Shown here: one piece after another, positions 58,201 through 64,000 of the stretch | Position numbering within the stretch: position 1 is the first letter of the stretch | Layout: the number at the start of each line of letters is the position of its first letter | Source of the DNA: Ilyonectria destructans | Taxonomy: Eukaryota > Ascomycota > Sordariomycetes > Hypocreales > Nectriaceae | Assembly: GCA_020740775.1 (NCBI GenBank) | Contig: JAHEWK010000007.1 | Location: forward strand, 3,162,001 to 3,226,000 | DNA length: 64,000 nucleotides | Direction: 5' to 3' | The notes under the pieces: generated by a model | What the model saw: only the letters and a program-made list of their open reading frames with translations | What the model was told of the DNA's origin: nothing | Databases searched by the model: none | Translations under genes and position numbers: made by a program

Positions 58201-61200
58201 TTAATATTTATAGTATAAATTGGAATTTCTATTTAAGTCTCTTTAGGGATATAAATACTATTAAAAAGAGTTAAAAACTAAATTACTACTCTTTAAAATA
58301 TTACTATAACTTATTAGAATATTCCTTAGAATAGAAAAGCTAAAAATATAAATAAGATAATAAAATTAACTTAAATCTAGAGATAAAAAGTATTAAGACT
58401 CTTTAATAAAACTATTAAGCTTTACTATTATATTTAAGTATTCTTTAGTTAAGATACAATTTTCTTTTTAAAAAACTTTAGTAATTTTATCTCTTAAAAT
58501 AGAAATAAGTTTAGTATAAGTTATAAGATTATATATATATTAAGTAGTTATAGCCAGTATTATAAAGCTGCTTATAGCTACTAGAATAAGTTAATATTCT
58601 GCTTACTTATTTAAATTGTATCTTTTTACTGTATTCTTACCTTAGGATATATAATTTAATATAGAAGGAGAATCTTTTAAAGTTCTATTTAGAAAGTTCT
58701 TTATTTCTAATAATTTACAGACTGCCTTATAAACTTTCTAATATATTTTTATAATAATAGTATTATATAGAAGAAACTATAAAATAACAGAGTAAAAAAA
58801 GAGTAGCCAGACTTTTAGAGTTTATATATAATTACTAACTATCTATAAATAGATTATAATAACCTTAAGCTACTCTATACTATTACTGGCTGCTTTACTA
58901 TAGAAGATATATATAGAGAATATTAAAATTAACTTTAGAAATAAAGGATAAATTTTAACTGATATTTAATCTATTTTAAATTAATATTACTAAATAGAAC
59001 TTAACTTAAATTAAGTTACCTACTGTTATATTAGTGGAAAATATTTGGTATTTTCTCTTAAAATAGAGTGTAAAGAACTAGTATATAATAACCTAATACC
59101 AATAAATATTTTTCAGCTAAGTTTATTAAGCTGCTTACTAATAAATAGATTCAGCCAGCTTTTAATTATCTCTATAAGATAGTTTAAGGCGCTAGTAAAT
59201 AGAGTATATTAAGCTTAAGTATTTTAAAGCTGAAATTAGAATTTTAATTTAATAATATTAAATTTATCCACCTTAATATTATTAATAGAAGCTTTAAATC
59301 TAAAAGCTAAATAACTTCTTAACTTATCTACTAGCTGCAGTAATAAAATAAGTTTAATACCTAATATTTTCTATATATTAGCACTTTTATTATTCTGTTA
59401 ATATTACTAATATAATTCGGAATAAGAACAGTATCTTCTAATATATATAGAAGGAAATATTATACTGTCTATTATTATTATACTAAATAATTAGTTAGAG
59501 AACTAAATATATAAGAAATAGCTTCTTAATAAATTATATTTACTTCTAAAGAGAAGAGTACTTACTGTTTTATATTCTTTATATACAGTATCTTTAAACC
59601 TAAATAAATATAACCTTACTTAAACTTTTCTATTATAAATATTATTTTTAAATAGAATTAGAACTTTTAATTTAAATTCAGTATACTAAATTACTAAATA
59701 TACCATATTAAATATAATATAAAGCTAGAATACTATTACTAGCTATTACCTTTTTAGAATAATTACTAGACTTTATTTAAAGAAGTAACTAATAGAAATT
59801 TAAAATTTTAAGTTTAAATTAATAATCAGTATATTTCCTAATTCTTAAGAAATCTAAAAGAGTTATTAAATAAGAATATAATAAGTATAGAGTACTATAA
59901 AATATATAAGAGAAGCTATATAATTAAAATCTTACCTTAATAGTATTAAATTTAATATAAGGAAATAGCTGGATATTAGAGGTTTAGCTGGAAAAATCGG
60001 AATACAACTTAATATTAAAATAATAGAAGTTAAATATAGCTAATAATAGGCTTAAATTCAGCTGGAATCTATTTCTAACCTTTTATCTATTTATCTTAAT
60101 ATACACCCTACTATTTAGATAGACTAAAAGCTAATTAAAAAGGGAATAATATACTTAAAATTCTTATACTAGAATATTACTTTAACCTTTAGATAATCTA
60201 TATTAATTTAATTTATAAATAGAGTGGATATCTTTATATAGTTCTTAATTGTAAAATTAAGCTATTAATTTTATATTTACTATTCCCCTAATTAAATACT
60301 ACTAATAATAATATATTACTTCTATAAGTTAATAAACCTTTAGAGTCTAATAGCAGCTATATTATTCTGCAGCTAAAGAGTAAGAGGATTAATATCTCTA
60401 AAAGTAACAGTATTTTCTATATTTTTATATTATAGTTATAAATAAATAGAGCTATAGCTATTTTTACCTATAATATAGTAAATAGAGATATATTTAGCTT
60501 TTACTACTATAAAAAGGCCTATAATATTTTTCTAGTCTCTAATAGATATATAAGGCTTTAAAACTATAATTAATATCTAATTTTAAATTCTAAAGACTTT
60601 ATCTTTATTTCTTTAGTAACTTCTTAATTCTATTTATCTTAAAGAAATTAAAATTAATTCCCAACTTAAAGAAAATTATATATAAGCTAATATCTATAAA
60701 ATTAATTATAAAAGCTATAGATCTTATTACCTTTAGAAATTAAGTTAACGTTTTCCAATTTATTTTTAAATTATACTATAAACTGATAATATCAGAATTT
60801 AATATAAGAAACTAAATAGAAATTATAATACTAAAGATTATAAAGCTAGAAATAAAAAAGTTTTAAGAAGAATATAATCTTATTCTGTATTTAGATTATA
60901 TTATCTATAAAGTGAGTAAGTAGTCTCTAGAAGATATAAATCTACTAAATAGCTTAATACTATATTATCTTTAAGCTAATAAGAGTTTTTAATAGATACT
61001 TAGTAGAGTTATATCTTATCTATTTATAACTACTAAATTAAGTACTAAAAGTTTTATAATCTCTAGTATTAAGTCTTTATTAATCTATAGGCCTTTACTT
61101 TTAGTAAGAAAACTCAATTTCCCTAATATATATTACTATTTTATAGTATTTAAAGGTATTTTAGATATATCTATAGATAGCTATAAGAAAGCCTATATTA

Positions 61201-64000
61201 CTCCAGAAGAAACCTATTTTATTAGGGTAAATTAGCCTTTCTTAATTAGTTTTAAAAGTAAATTTATATACTTTTAAAGCTTTATCAGTAAAGATAGAAT
61301 TAAGATACTTATTTATAAAGCTAGAAAGCAGTATTAAAGCTAGATACTATTTAATACAGTATATAATATAAATAAGAAAATATTCTTAAAATATTATAAG
61401 TAACTTTATATCTGGAAAAAAGGAGAATAAAACTTAATTATTAGTATCTTTTAGTTATTAATAGAATTATCTCTAGTAAAATACTTTACTCTTTTTTTTC
61501 TAATTACCTCTATTAAGTATAGACCTATAGGTATTTACTTATATAATAAGCTGTAAAATTATTAGATTATAGTATATATACCTATTTATAATATATAAAA
61601 GAATTAAAGCTTAGTTAATTATAATTTATATCTATTTAATAAGTAAAAAATTAATAAATATAATTTCAGTTTCTAAAGATAGAGAGTAGAGGTATTATTA
61701 TCTTTAGTATAAAGCTAATCTTACTATTTTTAGAAAGTCTTAAAATACTAAAATAGCTACTATTACTATAATAGAATATTCAGTTTATATCTTTTTCTTA
61801 TATCTAAATAATATAGAATAAGCTATATAATTACATTCTATAAAAATACTAAGCTTACTTCTCTAGTAGATAGTTTCTTTCTTTTTAGTAATTAGTATAA
61901 CTTTAAAAGCACTTAAATATAGAAAGTATAATTCTATTATTCTAGTATTTAAGCTTCTTTTTATTCCAGCTAATATAATACTATATCTAATTAGGCTATA
62001 TATAGCAGCTTCTCTATATTCCTTCTGCCTCTTATTACTATAGTTAAATTAAGATATACTTAAATAGTTTTAAGCTTTATACTTCTATTATTTTTATTTA
62101 AGAGAGACTATAAATCCAGCTATAATACCTAATATAGCTTTAAGTTCTCTATTTCTACCTACAGTATATACTCTCTATATAGAGTATAATAATTATAGAT
62201 ATTAAATATCTAATTAATACCTTCTATTCAGTATAATTTATACTATAAAAAGAAGATACTATAGATAATTACAACTAGATCTATAGATAATACAGTTACT
62301 AATATTATCTATTAAATAGATAGAATACAACTATAATAACCTCTATATAAACTGTATTAATATTATTATCCCTTATATTTATCTATAATAGAAAATAAGC
62401 TATAAATAGTATAGTACTAGCAATTAGTATATCTTTAGTAACTCTTAAAATATACTATTTATAATTATAGAAACTGATATAATTCCCAGTGAATATTTTA
62501 GCACTGTTATTAATTACTTAATATAGCTAGAGGAAAACCTTTAAAATTTAATATAATAAATCTCTAAGAATAAATTTAAAGTAATAGAATCTATAAATAA
62601 TAATATAGAGATTATTATAAGTAGAAAGAGAAATAGAAGTACCTCTTAAAGTAAAAAAAGCCAGTCTATAAATATACTAAAAGATAAGACTTTATATAAA
62701 TTAACTTTATCTATTATTATATAACTATTTAAATAGCAAATTATACTATTAGAATATATTAGTTTTAAGTATAATAATAATCTATATATCTAAATAGAAA
62801 TATAGAGTAATATAATTAAAAAAGCTATCAGTTTATTTTAAGTAATAATAACTTATTTACAGATAGAAATTTACTATAATTATAAATAGAATACTAATTG
62901 GTATTTTATATTAGAGTTAGCCTTCTCTTAAGTAAAATAAATAGACTGTAATAAAAAGTAGAGTAAAATAAGAAAGATAAATAGTAATTTAAATCCCAAC
63001 TTTTATAAGTCTTTAAAGTACCTACTAGCTAATATTATCTATATAGTATTAAAAGGTAAAATCTTATTAATCTCCTATACTCTATACTTCTTACTAATTT
63101 TAATTTCTAAATAAAATATTAGAATATTATAGCAGTATACTATATTGATATAGCTATAGCTATACCTTAAAATATACTTAAGTAAATAGCTTTAAAGCTT
63201 TTAAACTGCACTATCTATAGATAGATTAAATTATATTATATTATTTATATAAACTTTTTAGCCTTTATCTTTATAGAACTATTTTAATTTAATAATAACA
63301 GTAAGGCCGGATTATTAGAGTCTTATTTTAACTAGTTATAAATAAAATATTAATATAATACTATATTAGCACTTTAGTATATTAATATAAAGAGTGAAAA
63401 TATAATCTTACTGCTATAAGCTCTAATTATAAAAGTAAGTTTCTATTAAGAATACTATATACTTCAGTTAGAAAGTAAAACTAAAGATAGTAATAAAGTA
63501 AAAAACTAACTAATTAAATAATATTTAGGCCTCTCTATATTATACAGTTAGAAATTTAAAGAAAAATTAGAAATTAAATATAGCAGCTTATAATATATTT
63601 ACTACTTTAAATTTAAATCTTACTATTAGAATTATTCTAATTAAGGATATTTCTATATTATATATTATACTTACTAAGTATTTTATTCTAGATAAAGCTC
63701 TTTCTATATTAATAGGCAGAAAAGTATTATCTTTATATCTTAATATTAATTTAAGAATAATTATACCTATTTTAAAAGAGAAATTAAGTAATATAATATT
63801 AGGTATATTATTAAAGCTTACTGAGATTTAAGACTTTATTATAAACTATTAATAAGAATACTCTCTTATAGCTACTTAAAATAGTAAGTCTAATAGCTAT
63901 AAGTATTTACACTAAAGAATTACTTATCTTAACAGCTAGATATAAAAGGTATAAAAAGTCTTCTATATTTCTACTAACTTTAAGTTACTTTACTTTAATA
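52252..64000. repeat. AT-rich RIP-type block 3
   Basis: Nearly 12 kb of extremely AT-rich sequence with TA-dominated words, very rare CG, and no ORF of 60 codons. It continues past the window end. I could not recognise any element, terminal repeat or gene in it. Confidence 0.85.

Overview
The window looks like nuclear DNA of a filamentous ascomycete (Pezizomycotina). The evidence is genes with short GT-AG introns (44-81 bp) carrying CTAAC-type branch sites, fungal-only families (Clr5-TPR, DUF7025-type AAA ATPase, fungal PD-(D/E)XK nuclease-like, fungal F-box, beta-cyclopiazonate-dehydrogenase-like flavoprotein), and large AT-rich blocks with a repeat-induced point mutation (RIP) signature. 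The species cannot be named from the sequence.

Positions 1-32,085 are gene-bearing and of ordinary base composition, but decayed. Apparently intact genes are a secreted Ser/Thr-rich protein (1,631-2,566), an AAA+ ATPase (12,320-14,496), a ten-exon catalase (15,583-17,894), a GPI-anchored cysteine-rich protein (20,418-19,591), an amidohydrolase-2 enzyme (21,802-22,742) and a secreted FAD oxidoreductase (24,671-26,165). Between them lie broken genes: amidase, MFS transporter, GH78 rhamnosidase fragment, kinase-like fragment, alpha/beta hydrolase, PD-(D/E)XK nuclease-like gene (one premature stop), a Clr5-TPR gene with a single frameshift, and a truncated aldehyde dehydrogenase. Two copies of a roughly 240-bp MITE and one roughly 110-bp CAGGG-ended hairpin element are also present.

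Positions about 32,090-43,030 are two AT-rich, stop-saturated blocks around a 1-kb normal-composition remnant holding an amidohydrolase fragment (38,471-38,790). The second AT-rich block contains an unusual set of tandem repeats in the order A-B-C-B'-A' (40,080-42,490). The B units form hairpins.

Positions 43,030-47,800 are a normal-composition island with an intact six-exon serine carboxypeptidase and an intact F-box protein.

Positions 48,321-52,246 are a complete LTR retrotransposon skeleton: two 255-bp LTRs, a GCTAT target-site duplication, and about 35 differences between LTRs, all transitions, as expected from RIP. From 52,252 to the end the sequence is AT-rich with no ORFs.

I see no operon-like system or convincing biosynthetic cluster. 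Overall this is a transposon-rich accessory compartment in which RIP-like C-to-T change has silenced repeats and apparently also disabled some neighbouring genes, while others remain intact. All family assignments come from reading the translations; no database search was run.
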